A stretch of DNA of 64,000 nt from Beverwykella pulmonaria (lineage: Eukaryota; Ascomycota; Dothideomycetes; Pleosporales; Melanommataceae). The position numbers and the translations under genes were made by a program. The stretch is from NCBI GenBank assembly GCA_001599595.1, contig BCHH01000009.1, positions 1,045,561 through 1,109,560 of the forward strand, read 5' to 3'. This document shows positions 32,113 through 43,595 of the stretch, piece by piece. Numbering within the stretch: position 1 is the first letter of the stretch; every line of letters begins with the position of its first letter. The notes under the pieces were generated by a model, which had not been told where the DNA came from, ran no database searches, and saw nothing but the letters and a program-made list of their open reading frames with translations.

Positions 32113-32950
32113 TCATATCTGAGCTCGGCGGAGTTCGCCATCTCCAAGGACAAGGGCGTGCAGGCGGTAATCGGACGTGTCCATGGGGACAGACTCATCT
32201 GGCGAAAGCAACTGCTCAGTCAATGAGAGGCCGACTCGACACGGTTAGCATACCCAACCCATACCAAAAATACAAAATTTCTTACCACAAAAAGGCATGC
32301 GCGACGATTGGGAGCACCGATGCAAGAAGTAGTCGTAGAAGCCTTTGCCGTGACCCAATCTCCCAAATGCCGAGTCGAATGCCATGCCAGGCATGATGAT
32401 CAAGTCTAGTCCTGCTTCTTCCGGTGTCTCTTCTTGTGCCCGTCTCTCAGTGATGCCAGTCCCTCCAAATGCATTTGCACGTGATGAGATGGACTCAGCG
32501 CTGGGCGTGGGAATACCCCAGCTGTCTGGCTGCAATGATTCGAAGTCCCCAGTGGACTGCAACTCGAGCATGTCCATGATTGACTTCGGCTGGCCCTCTT
32601 TGGGGGCAGTGAGCTTGTACGTGTATGGGATGAAGACCCGCTTGCCTTGCTCCAGCGCATCGTGCACAATTCCAGACGTTGAGATTTCACCGGAGGGCAT
32701 TGACAAGTAGACGCTGATACGCTTGGCGGCCTTGTACTCTGGCATGGCTAGCAGCGTTCTTGTTGCATTGGCGGCTGATATTGTCAGCGACACTCTCTTC
32801 GAAGCCTCAAGGACATGTAGGGACAAGACAGGGAGCATGTTTTTTTTTTCACTCACTTTGTAACGCAATAGCTGCCTCGGGGAGATCAGACAAAATATTT
32901 CTGATTTTCTTCCGTAGTTCCTTCTTCACAGCTATTATGGAAGCTGACAT
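32113..32950 (-). CDS. FAU1: 5-formyltetrahydrofolate cyclo-ligase (5,10-methenyl-THF synthetase)
   Basis: ATP-dependent enzyme that returns 5-formyl-THF to the active folate pool as 5,10-methenyl-THF. Three exons (32857-32950, 32286-32774, 32113-32234) give 234 residues. The N-terminus MSASIIAVKKELRKKIRNIL has the usual basic K-x-x-LR start. RISVYLSMPSGEISTSGI and KRVFIPY line the substrate site. LDLIIMPGMAFD and LGHGKGFYDYFL are the family signature, with the Gly-rich ATP loop. The last exon supplies GLSLTEQLL and VPMDTSDYRLHALVL, the conserved end. It is divergent from ROT1 (381 bp apart) and shares the folate theme with the MTHFR gene to the left. Confidence 0.95.
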
Positions 32951-33331
32951 GGCTATGTTCCAGAAACAGTGCTGGACGGCGCAGATAGAATGGGACCTAA
33001 TCGTCCGATGGATGCTTCGTTCGGCCCGCAATAGTGATATATGTGCTCAGGACAGACTGTTCATTATCGATAGTGACCAACCTTGAAAGCCAAACTGCAA
33101 TCCTCCCGCAAAAACAGGTGTTGATGGCTGTTGGCGCGCGCTGACGGGTGGCGGGCAACTGATCTGCCGCTAGCCGCGACAACCCTGCAGGTGCGTTCAT
33201 TCCTCGCCTCCTTGCCAAACTTGGCCGGCCCTCCAACATTCGCGATTCACACACACACCACACCTCACCCCTCAGCAGACTCTCCCCTCGTCGCCCTCTG
33301 TACGAACACAACCCCTCCACAGCTTCGCAAA
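32951..33331. promoter_or_regulatory. Divergent promoter region of cyclo-ligase and ROT1 genes
   Basis: 381 bp between opposing start codons, with CA/CT-rich sequence just before the ROT1 ATG. No specific site could be identified. Confidence 0.4.
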
Positions 33332-34254
33332 ATGGTATCGTCAATAGCGCTGCTGCTCTCTGCAGGCCTCGCTGCCGCGCAGACCTTCCCGGTAGACCTC
33401 ATCGGAACTTGGTCTTCCAAGTCGAACTCAACGCTCACCGGCTCCGTATGCGTCAACACTCCAACCTGAGATGCACACGACTAATATGGACCAGGGTTTC
33501 TACGATCCAGTCAACGAAGAGTTCAAAGAGCCTGCGCATACCGGCATATCCTACTCCTTCACAAGCGACGGCCACTACGAGGAAGCATATTATCGTGCAA
33601 TCGCCAATCGTACGTCTTCTTTTACACCCCATCGCAAGGATATATGGGCCATGCCATAATGGCTTGGAAAAGCGATGAGCTAACTCCTTCATCTAGCCGC
33701 GAATCCCAAATGCCCTAAGGGAATTATGCAATGGCAACACGGCAGCTTCACAAAAGAAGCCAACGGCTCGCTCGTTATGACGCCCATCGCCGTCGACGGC
33801 CGCCAACTGTTCTCGGATCCATGTGCCTACAAAAACGCAATCTACACGCGGTACAACGCCTCGGAGATGTTCCAGGTATGGAAAACCCTCCCTCCACAGA
33901 TGCCACATTACCCAGAACGAAACATTGATACGCATCATGCAGCGCTACGAAGTCCTCACAGATGGCTACACCCAGAAGACCCGCCTTAATCTATACAGAT
34001 TCGACGGCTCGCCCCTCGTCCCGCTGTACCTCGCCTATTCCCCACCCCAAATGCTTCCCACAACCACCCTGAACCCTCTCACGACGTCAACGCCCGGAGG
34101 CGCGAAAGCGACGGCGAAGGTCCGGCGCTCAGAATTGCCACTCAATCACAACGTATTGGCGAAGAGGACACCGCAGATGCAGCGTGCGGATAATGTGTGG
34201 TGGTTCGGTGTGTTCTTGACTGCGAGTGGTGGTGTGCTATATTTGTTGTATTAG
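33332..34254 (+). CDS. ROT1: ROT1, ER chaperone for cell-wall assembly
   Basis: Essential ER membrane protein in yeast, needed for beta-1,6-glucan synthesis and for folding of some secretory proteins. Four exons (33332-33445, 33495-33609, 33697-33875, 33943-34254) give 239 residues. A signal peptide ([16 protein letters not shown]) is followed by [69 protein letters not shown] and RYEVLTDGY with [11 protein letters not shown], all hallmark ROT1 segments. The C-terminal helix [18 protein letters not shown] would anchor it in the ER membrane. Several Asn-x-Thr/Ser sites fit a lumenal glycoprotein. KRE9, another beta-1,6-glucan factor, lies about 16 kb away. Confidence 0.97.
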
Positions 34255-35768
34255 ATGTTGGTGGGTGAATATGTGATGGTTTAAGATTCAGACTTGTTCA
34301 TGATACTGGTACGAGGACGAGAATGAAGAGGAAAAGGCGCATGGGGTTAGGGCTTTGGTTTTACGAGGAAGACTTTGCGGGGACTTTATATTTGCGCAAT
34401 ATATTTGCGCAATATATTTGCGCAACGGTATATTTGGAAAGTATCTAAGCGAAGTTGGTTGAAAGGCGTTGGTGGCATCATGGCGTCGATTATGGGAACA
34501 CAAATGGAGTTGAGTTGAGCATACCTTTGGGAAGCGGAAAGTCAAGTGAAGCGAATCAGCAAGACGCTAACTTAATATCAATTCAGTGTCAAGGAATCAA
34601 TCTAATGCGTCACTTTGCTGACTGCTCGTTTCTGATCCAATTGTGTTACCACTACCCAACATGAATGTTGCCACTTCTCGCATGGTGAGCTCTGAATATT
34701 CATTCTCGACTAGAAACCTGTTCAGGTACATTCACCGCGTCAAATTCGGGCTGTAGTATAGAAAAGGTAGTATAATTATGCATTGTATTCAGTTCCGCAA
34801 TGTGTCTCTCCGCGGTGGTTTACTCCGAGTTGTCTCTGTGGCTCGTAATGTTGCACTTTCCCAGGCCGTCCGTTCACGGCATCATCCAAAACACCATGCC
34901 TGGTCTCAGTGTCATATCAACACATCTGCTTCTACAGTTGCCCCACAGGTTCGTGTGTCGGCTTCACAGTGCTCATTTCTCTTCGCGTCCCGCATTGCCT
35001 ACATACAATGGACATTCGCTCTATCATGCGTCCGTCCCTACGTTGGTTTCGTATCATTTCAGCGTCGTCATTCTCTGCCACAAGCACCAATACCTTCTGT
35101 TCAGTTACTCAGTGAATATACCCACTCTCCACCATGTTCATTCTCTGTATTTCCTTCTTCTGCAGCTCATTTCATAAGACTCTATCTTTCATAATATCCC
35201 CACCTTCACTTCATTTATCAAACTCCACTAGCCACCGGAAAATTGTTCCCAACATCTGCCACAAATCTTTCAGATCGGTTATTTTACACTCATTCAGGTG
35301 GAACGTTAGGTTGATCCTGTGTTGGAGAATCAGTGCTCGAACTTGTCGTCAACCACCCAAGCCTTCTCCCGGAAAGAACCCAAGCAACATCAACAAGTAA
35401 AACAACGAAGAGCCAGATGGAGAATTGGGGGATAGGCAATGAATTGTGATGTCTAGATGAGGAAACATGAGATAGGACGGGATGAGGCGCTAACTGAAGT
35501 CTATAGCCAATCGTCAAGTAGAGGTAAGAAAGAGAAAGGATAAGCCCACACCACCACCCTATCAAGAATATAATCCTAGCTAAGTGTCCACCTCTAAACG
35601 AATGTGAAGACTGTATTCCGAGCCTGAGTGATCAGTTCAAGTATCGAACACAATCAAGTCCGATGCTAATGCCGAACCCATGGTTGTCGTTGTCCGCCTA
35701 CGCGCTGCAGCGAGCAAGCATGCACAACAGACGCCATGTAAAACATATTGGGTGATATGAAAAGAGCG
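34255..35768. other. Intergenic with a 13-bp tandem repeat; no secure gene
   Basis: A tandem repeat lies at 34388-34426. From about 34780 to 35250 the plus strand is pyrimidine-rich and so openly coding by chance. On the minus strand at about 35290-35565 a TTG-started frame contains one hydrophobic helix (IWLFVVLLVDVAWVLSG); without an ATG or splice model I do not call it a gene. Confidence 0.4.
34388..34426. repeat. Three tandem copies of a 13-bp unit
   Basis: The unit ATATTTGCGCAAT repeats three times (last base C in the third copy). Each unit holds TTGCGCAA, a palindrome, so the array offers evenly spaced dyad sites. Confidence 0.9.
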
Positions 35769-36780
35769 TTACAGACTCTTTCCATCCACCTCGCGGCGCT
35801 GCAGCGTGCGGACGTCGATGTCCTGGAACATGCGGACCTAGGCATGCATATGTCAGTCGGTGTTCCTCCGGTACCATTGAACGGACATAGGAGAGGAGCA
35901 AAACATACATTCAGCGCCTTGACGCCTTCATAAAACCCCGGCTCGATGCTCTCTGCCATCAGACTGCTGCCGCAGCGACTGCAGAAGTAGTGCTGCACGC
36001 GCTGTTTACCAAAGCGGTATTTCTGTGTCCAATGTCAGCCATCAAAATGTATATCGAGCCTATCGAGCCAAGATAAAGGATATGCGTAGCAGTATAGGGT
36101 ATTGTGCATATCGTGTAGGATGTCGATGACGCAGGGTTCGTTAACCCTCATATCGTTTTTGTGTTCGGTCGAAAAATGACAGTAGTAAGGTTCCTGACTC
36201 ACCTCAACAAGCGCGCTCTCCAATCCCACAGTCTCAAATTGAATACACTCGCTCTGCACGTATACGTTCAAAGATCCGTTGCGCGCACAGATGGAGCAAT
36301 TGCATTCTACCACCCAACTCTCCGGGTCGTGCAGGGGGGGCGAGAGCGTCACGCTGTAGCGAACAAGTTGGCAGTGACATGATGCTTGGTACTGATTGGA
36401 AATCGTCAGCAGGAGATTTTTTAATTGGGAAAGTGCGGCAGTGATGCAGCAAAGGGCACGAGGTGGTGATGAAAGCCTATGATTGACCAGAGCCCTTTAC
36501 AAGAGTTCGATATCGATCTGTCTTAGACGTGGAAGATGCACAAAGATCGAGGGCATCGCCAACCGGTTGGGGGAGGGGGAAACGAACACTGCGTAAAAAC
36601 GGAAAGTGAAAGGTATTCAGAAGAGAAGGTAGAAATTAGAATTCAGAAATTTGATGAGTCAGAGTTGTATCGTGACTATGCTGGAGAGCCTAACAGGAAT
36701 AAAGGACAAAAACAACATACCTTCTGGGTTTGCGTAGTGGATGCCAGTGAATGCACCGTGGGCGACCTCACATCAGCCAT
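35769..36780 (-). CDS. GFA-domain (Mss4-like fold) zinc protein
   Basis: Glutathione-dependent formaldehyde-activating enzyme family; most fungal members have no proven substrate. Four exons (36721-36780, 36203-36391, 35909-36022, 35769-35837) give 143 residues. Zinc-binding clusters are all present: SCHC (exon 2 start), CNCSIC followed by ARNG, and CSRCGSSL in exon 3. KYRFGKQRVQHYF and VRMFQDIDV complete the domain. Exon 1 (MADVRSPTVHSLAST) is an inference: it is the first ATG that joins in phase to YQASCHC, and a TATATAA lies 90 bp before it. The first two introns (329 and 180 bp) are long for this genome, so an extra or alternative exon is possible. Confidence 0.82.
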
Positions 36781-36870
36781 TCTCCCTCTGCTAAGGTTGA
36801 TGGCGATTGAGAAGGGGTGAAGCGGGAGAAAGTAGATTGGGTAAATTGTGGCGACTGTGAGCGAGACGCC

Positions 36871-36877
36871 TTATATA
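36871..36877 (-). promoter_or_regulatory. TATA box of the GFA-domain gene
   Basis: TATATAA on the minus strand about 90 bp upstream of the proposed start codon; it supports the distant first exon. Confidence 0.5.
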
Positions 36878-39688
36878 GACGTCTCTGGGTATCATAAGAG
36901 GTGTTGCCGTCGAGGCTCGCAAGGGCACCTAGAATGGGTATATTTTGCGAACACGCTTGAAATTGATAGGGTACTGAGGAGTTGAGGCTCAAGAGAAGCT
37001 TTCGTAAGTGTTGCGTGAACGGTTGCGGATACTTAATGAATGCTAGTTGAACCAGAGGACTGGGAGACATACTTATACCTCCACCTTGCATCGGTCAACC
37101 ACTTCTCTCGTACGTGCCTGGAGATTGACGGGTTTTCTGATCTGCGATCAATTGCCGGTGAGTCCTACCACACCCGTTGCCCCATTTGATGGTTCCCTTC
37201 TATTTTCGACCCAGAATCCCGTCACTCACGCTCACACAACACACCACGACAGCATTCCCGCTGTCCATAACGTTAAGGGTTGAAAGCCAAGATCGTCGCC
37301 GAACCGACATCTCCGCAGATCTCCTGCATGTTCAGCTGGACAGGCCCCCGGAAATGCGGCTCGGTCGCTAGTTCTAACCCTCGCGGTTGATAGGCGACGG
37401 TGCGGGTACCTGTGCCTTGGGATTGGAGAAATTGGGGGTGTGTTTGGAGTTGGACCAAGCTCGTATTGCGGGCGCGACGTCAGGTGCGTGGCGCCCTAGG
37501 GTCTGGTAGGGTTAGACAGAGGGGCACGGTGCTTGATATCAGGCAAGTGACAGGCTGGTGATAGAGAGTGTTAGGCTGCGGAAATGTTGCCTGTGGCTTA
37601 ACGGGCGTATGAGGATACGCACGTTCTGGGGTTCTTTGAAGCCTTGGAACGCGGTTTACCGATTTCGGTGACCTCTTCCGGCAGGCGAGATGTAGGTCTC
37701 GACGTTCTTTTCGCATTCTTTTCTCGTTTCAACGCTGCACGTGGCTGCACGATGAGAATAGTTACTATATCCGGACCTGGCATTTGGGTCGAGTTGCGGC
37801 TCGCAGACATGCAGCCGGTCAGATGGAGTGCTCTTCATGGGCAAGAATCGAAGATCGGAAGGTTTCCAACGAATGGGATGGCCTTTGGCGGGAAACTTTT
37901 GCATTGTTTGTCCGTCTCGCAGACTGTGATACGGTTCCTAGAATCCGGATGCCTTGCCGAGGCGGTGGTGGTCGTCGTATTTCTGGAGGGCCTTATGCAG
38001 GTGCCTGTAAGTGGCAGAAAGTCACGAAACAAAAACTGCTGCTTCTCGATATACCGACCTATCACAGCGCGGGGCGTGTGAAACCGTCTCCCGAGACAAC
38101 GACAAGTTCAAACAAACGAATCTTTATTTGGTAGTGTGCCGTCGTGTAGGTAGAGCTGTTTCATTTTTGATATTCTTCTCTTGCATCTTCTGACCATGTG
38201 GTGCACGCAGGGAACTGGCGTTTGAAACCTCTCGGAATCCGGCCGAACAGCTGCAGGCGGCGACGTTGAAGTCTCCTCGGACACCTAGGCAGGAAACACG
38301 GCAACACGACAACGTGGAGAGAATGGACCACCGCCTGTCCCATTCATACCCCCAGGAAAAACGTGGTGGACAGGGTGAATGACTCCGATGGGAGGAAAAG
38401 CTTGTCGTCTGCCACATTGTGACGTTTTGGCCGTGTTCAGCTGGCATGACCTCGTATATTTATCTCCGTATCTCGTATCGTTCGGAGGGCTGAAATTGGG
38501 GCAACGTCGAGAAAAGAGAGATCGAGATTCTTGGGTTATTAATTATAGCTCCATAGTTGGTCTTTTTATGGCAGGCTTGTGCCAGCACCTTGCCGGTTGG
38601 TCGTGTGCTTGGGGCGAGAGGTGGAAAGATGTCTGCGGCTTGAGGATTACCAAGGAGCTAGTATTTCCTGAAGATATACGTGAAACGCAATTCTAGGACA
38701 GGACTGAAACAATCAAACCGACCTGATGAAGTCCTGTTTTTGCTGCAACTGTTGGCTGTGAAGTTGCTGTTCTCGTAAGGATGGTCAGGATGTTTCCCAA
38801 TATGGCTAGCTCCTTCGTGTCCTGAACTGGCTGTGGGTGTGGAAGACAGCGGAGAATCCGATCATGGTGCGTCGTCAGTTTATTTGGGCGTGTATTTCAG
38901 AGCCTCTCATGGCAGAGGGTCGTCGAGAGAGACGACCGAGGACCCGGATTATTAAGGAGACTCGTCCACCGGAGCCGGGTCCCGCATGCATTCGCGCGTA
39001 AATATTCGAGGGTGCTCGCAAAGCCAACCACCAATCACATCGCAGATAGCGGAAGCGTATTCGCACTCGTATACCTTTGGCACAGGAGGACGCGCGTCCT
39101 TGGCATGCATCAGGATGGCTTTGAAGAATTCCATGTTGCTGAATGCTATCGTACGCCTGGCGTTGTGGCTGTCCATGGTAGCAGCGAGGCTACAAAGACA
39201 AAGGTCTAGGAGGAGCAATGAGAGAAGTGGCACCCACACAACCTCGCAACGAACAACCAGCAACGAACAACGAACAGTGGCCTTTGCCAATTGATTATTA
39301 TTCCCCCTGGCCATGAAGTACGTGGAGTCCCCTCTCACCAAGCCTTATCGGCACATTCTCGCCGCGAACCATGGATTGTACAATACAAAGGTTGGAAAAG
39401 TGGAGCTTTGGACCATTTCAGACATCCGGTTCAAGCCTGACGACGTGGTTTCGTACCACCAATTTCTCCCTTGCGCGTTGAGCCTACGCTGGGAAGGTAG
39501 GGCAGTTCGTCGTTGTTCTGTTTGTCTCCTTATAACTTCGCCCGTCCTGTCTCCTTCTTCTTGATACTCTTCTGGTGGCCCTGAACGCGTGTGCATAGCA
39601 CGAAGAACTCTGCACCACAAACGGCAATCGAGGGATCCTGGTCCGTCGCTTTTTTAGCCAATCACAACGCCCGCTGCAGACCATTGCT
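36878..39688. other. Long intergenic stretch, no gene recognised
   Basis: About 2.8 kb. Frames of 100-145 codons exist on the plus strand (37644-38081, 38379-38696) but the first begins with TTG and neither has motifs, splice partners or composition like the neighbouring genes. An 83-codon ATG frame at 39313 precedes the PAP2 gene and may lie in its leader. CAACGAACAA-type short repeats occur near 39240-39280. Confidence 0.4.
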
Positions 39689-41050
39689 ATGTTGGACGCC
39701 TTGAACATCACGGTACCTGTTGCGGATCCGGAGTGGAACAGCAAACCCGCATGGAAGCTCCCAGGATGGGCAGAACCAATTGTACGTTCCATGTTGCACA
39801 CGAATGCTCCAAGTTGAGATGCTAAATGATTTCGGTGCCCGTTTTTAGATAGTTGCAACCATCCTCTTCGGGGCCATGTTCATGACGAGACATCGAAATT
39901 TCAGAATCTTCGGAACGCGCTCGCGACTCGCGAGCCCTCGAGACAGCTTCGACACGAATGGTTCTTCCTCGCCCTTTATCCCATACGAGTCCGACAGCGA
40001 CAGCGATTACGAGCACATGACCACAACCAAGTTCCCGCCTAAGCTCCGCAAGTGCTTCGGATTCACCTTTGCCACGCCAAATACCTCTCGCTTTCGCAAC
40101 AATATACACAGTCGCATATTCCAGCGTTTCCCGTTCCTAAATGAGATGCTCTATTGGGTCATCAATTATGTATTTTACCGTATGACTGCCATTGCATCGC
40201 AGTCGCTCTTTGCAACATCGGGCATTTGGAACGTAGCACAGGAGCATGGCATCGCTGTTTTGGAGGCAGAAGAATACGGTTGGCTTAGCTTCCTATTTCC
40301 GATCCATGAAAGACAAGTTCAGCAATGGTTCATGCACGGCCATCAGGACGCGCTCACGCTCTTGAACAAGGCGTATGCGCTGATACACATCCCGGGGACT
40401 GTTGGGTACGTCTTGGTGGCATGTCTAAAAATCCAACCAGCAACGACTGACTTGTGATTAGGTTCATCTGCTGGTACTACTACGTGGCGCCGTCCTTCGA
40501 CACCTTCGCCATTGCCCGTCGCACCATGACACTGACCAACTTCTGCGCCTTCGTGACCTTCATTGTCTACCCGTGTATGCCGCCGCGGCTGCTTCCCCCA
40601 GCATACGGATTTCTCGACACGGTGCGCCACGACGATGCGCAGAGCGTCTGGATGAGCGGAAAATACGTCAACACCCTGGCAGCGATGCCTTCAATGCACT
40701 TTGGGTACGCGTTCTGCATCGGTATGACCATCATCTACCACTCTGGCGTCTTCCGCCGGACTTTGGAGCGGGGCGAGGTTCGCAAAACCGTGTTCTGGAA
40801 GATTTTCTACCTTGTGCTTGGAATCGGATACCCGTCCTTTATCCTAACAACGATCGTTGCCACGGCGAATCATTACTTCATGGATGCCCTAGTTGCAACT
40901 TGCTTTGTGTTCGTGTCCTTCCTTTGCAACAGGATTTTCTACGTCTTCATTCCGCTAGAGGATCTCTTTCTATACGTGATTCAGGCTGAGAAGCCGATTC
41001 CGACGACAGGCGACCGCGAGCACGTCCACGAGCACGGGGGTAGAATCTGA
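39689..41050 (+). CDS. PAP2-superfamily integral membrane phosphatase/transferase (Aur1-like)
   Basis: Membrane enzyme of the phosphatidic-acid-phosphatase type 2 fold, the fold also used by inositol-phosphoceramide synthase. Three exons (39689-39781, 39849-40405, 40462-41050) give 412 residues. A helix (IVATILFGAMFM), a polar loop of about 90 residues and several further helices follow. The catalytic pieces are late: AAMPSMHFGYAF (PSMH, motif C2, about residue 300) and TANHYFMDALVA (motif C3 His and Asp, about 350). The N-terminus looks like fungal proteins annotated as integral membrane or inositolphosphotransferase-like. Substrate is not certain; a lipid phosphate is most likely. ATG chosen because the preceding frame closes and the donor after AEPI is good. 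Confidence 0.85.
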
Positions 41051-41879
41051 TGCGTAAGAAGCACTGTCCATATCTCCTTCTCCATTTTCATGATTACGGA
41101 TTCACGACTCTCGGTGGCTTTTTCCCAACTCTTGCATATCAGTGGCACCTTCTGGGTCATATCAAAGGCCAGCATGGATTGGCGTTCAAAGGGGGCGGAA
41201 TTGGCTCGAAATTGTGCGTTATAGCTTCACCTCATGCATTAGATGGGTATTCCCTATAATATCTTTGCATTTCTTCGAGTTTGCAGCATGCTAAGGCGTA
41301 CCAGCTCTCAGAAGTTAAGATGAGAGTCTTAGAATTTAGGATAGAACCTACGTAAGGTTGGGCACAATTCATAGCCCAGGATCATTAATACACTCTGGCT
41401 TCCACGTCGGAGCTTTCATTCAGTATCCTGACGGGGACACGAGACTCGACTTACTTTTGAAATGCACGGTCCAGGAGGGTGATGGGGCACTGTTATGCGC
41501 TGTGTGGACGCAGTGCGTTTTCACCCAAGTAATAAAGAAACTGAAATGTGCTGCCGAATGCCCTCGAATGCCAGGCAAACATACACTTGTAGAACAAGAT
41601 GGTGGAGGCAAAGGTGAGTTTGCGTCACAGTGCTCACAGCTCCGCCTCTGGCTTCACGAGAGCCCACGCTAACCTTCTTGCGTTGCCGCTTGCGCAGGTA
41701 CGCGGCGGGGAAGCTCCCTACCTCTTTCACCTTTATCGCCACTTCCTTCCCAACACCCGTCGCTCCTCCGACACTTCAGCGACTCCGCTCACACCTCGTC
41801 GCAGCTTCGTGTAGAGCTCACCAGGAGCGCCTTCCAGCTTCGTGCATGCTCGAAATTTTTCCGACGCTCAATTCGCGCA
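41051..41879. other. Intergenic, no gene recognised
   Basis: 3' flank of the PAP2 gene and promoter of the BTB gene, pyrimidine-rich in its last 180 bp. Short frames only. Confidence 0.45.
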
Positions 41880-43021
41880 ATGGCGGATATCGAACAGCAG
41901 GCTCCTGTCGAAGACATCCTCGCCAATGATGACGAGATGGCAGAGGACCCGTATGCCGATGCCGCTGCCGCTGCCGCTGCCGCTGAGGACACTGGGCTTC
42001 TCGAAATCGAGCCTGAGACCCCCAAGCTCGTCCTCTTCGCTGAGTGAGTTCGCTTCTCTTGCGAATATCCTATCCGTCATAGCTGGAGCTATGCGACTGC
42101 AATTGCGCCGTCAATTGCGTGCCCCGCGATGCGTCTGGTCAACAAGAGCGTTTGACTAATTGGACATCGCATAGCTTCGATCTCGGCTACAATGGTGGCA
42201 TGGCTCAGCGCGATGCTGGGCATGTGTTCGGATTGCGGGCTAATCATGGCGCAGTTTAATAAAGAGTCCCATCGTCGAGGTTCTTGCTGGAGCGGGAGAC
42301 AGGCGGACAGCCTTCTCGGCCCACGAGGCCGTCCTCGTCAAGGCGCCCGAGTTCGCGCGACAAGTCGCAGAGTTTGCGCCCGGTGGTGTACGTTGGTCTT
42401 CCTCCCTGGTGCGCTGCACCCAGTTTCGCAGACGCTGATATAGGACAGCCCCGGCAGATTGTCATGACCGATGCTGATGTCGACGCTATGGGATCCGTCA
42501 TCGAATACCTCTATACTGGCGAATACTTCCCCAAAAAGACGTCTAGTGCCCGCGATGCCCCGCTCGAGAAGGATCCCCGCCTGCCGGTGTTCGATGACGA
42601 CGGCCTTGGCCTGTTAATACACGCACGCATCTACACGCTGGCCGACAGACTCCAGCTCCCCGAACTCAAGTCGCTTTGCCACGGCAAGATCCACCGCACC
42701 GCGTCGACCGCCAAGGGCGAGCTTGCGTACGCCCGATTCGTCTACCAGGAGTCCAACCCCGAGGATACTACAATCCGCAAGCCCGTGGCAGCCTTCTGGG
42801 CGACGCGCAGCTACAGCTTGCGCCACGGTGCAGAGCCCGAATTCAAGGCCATGTGTCTCGAGTTCCCGCAGTTTTCGTACGACGTGCTGCAGCTCGTGCT
42901 GGACCACCAAGAGAAGAGCAAGCGCGGAGGAGGTGGTGGTGGTGACGTGGAGGCGCCGCATCGCGGACCCGCAGTCATTCCAGGAAGCAGCAGGAAGCGC
43001 GCCCGAGTGAATCAGGGCTAG
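41880..43021 (+). CDS. BTB/POZ domain protein
   Basis: Probable protein-protein adaptor, of the kind that can recruit partners to Cullin-3 ligases. Three exons (41880-42043, 42255-42385, 42444-43021) give 290 residues. After an acidic, Ala-rich N-terminus, splicing produces KSPIVEVLAGAGDRRTAFSA then HEAVLVKAPEFARQVAEF, the typical BTB start (substrate held back until chosen, HxxVL then S/P-x-F/Y). MTDADVDAMGSVIEYLYTGEY is the conserved D-x-x-x-F-x-x-x-x-x-Y-T-x-Y end. A helical BACK-like part (ARIYTLADRLQLPELKSLC) follows. The tail has poly-Gly and a basic SSRKRARVNQG that could be a nuclear signal. The first intron (211 bp) is long for this genome. Confidence 0.9.
41961..41984 (+). repeat. 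GCCGCT hexanucleotide repeat coding for poly-Ala
   Basis: Four perfect copies of GCCGCT inside exon 1 of the BTB gene encode an eight-Ala run; it is a likely length-variable site. Confidence 0.85.
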
Positions 43022-43595
43022 ATGCAGATGCACCATTACATTTGCATCTTGCTTGATTTATTTCCACTTATACGCCACAAAAATACCCCTTTTTGCCGCA
43101 TTCTAGTCATAGGTGCGGATCCCGCAAGGCTCGAGCGAGTCTTGAGGAAAAACGCACAACCGGAAAACACTGCACCCTTTCATCGACTTTGTCATCCGTC
43201 GTCAAATTTCAGTTACGGCTCGATACTTCATGAGAGCCCCAGTCGCGCTTCAGCAACGGCGTTGCAGGAACATGTGGGAGGGACGGTATTGTCGGATCTA
43301 CGGGTATTTCCCATTCCCTTTTCTCGAACACTGCCACAATCTACTGTGACATTACATTACTTATTCTGTATGTACACTAGCTGCTACTTGCTTCCCTTCA
43401 ATATAACGTCTTCGTGTATTCTCTTTCCCGATAAAAAAAAATGGGTCGGGAAACTTATACGGATGAGAAATAATGTTATAATACCACTTGTGAGCGGACA
43501 ATGAGATGTGTCTATCAAATATTCATTGTCTATATGTTCTTTTCATATATCTATACGTAGCCCACTACATTACGCACATATTGTAGTCCACATAT
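43022..43595. other. Convergent 3' flanks, no gene
   Basis: AT-rich 574 bp between the BTB and GH89 stop codons. An open 160-codon plus frame here runs on from just after the BTB stop without motifs. Confidence 0.45.

Noticed and set aside
35290..35565. Minus-strand frame with one hydrophobic helix
   Set aside because: No ATG at its start and no confident splice model; left as intergenic.
37644..38134. Overlapping 116- and 145-codon plus-strand frames
   Set aside because: The longer one begins with TTG; no splice partners or family; two overlapping open frames argue for chance.
41290..41350. AGAAGTTAAGATGAGAG sequence resembling part of 5S rRNA
   Set aside because: Only the AGTTAAG core matches; flanking helices and length of a 5S gene are absent.
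43022..43504. 160-codon plus-strand frame after the BTB stop
   Set aside because: It starts right after the BTB stop in its 3' flank and has no protein-like pattern.
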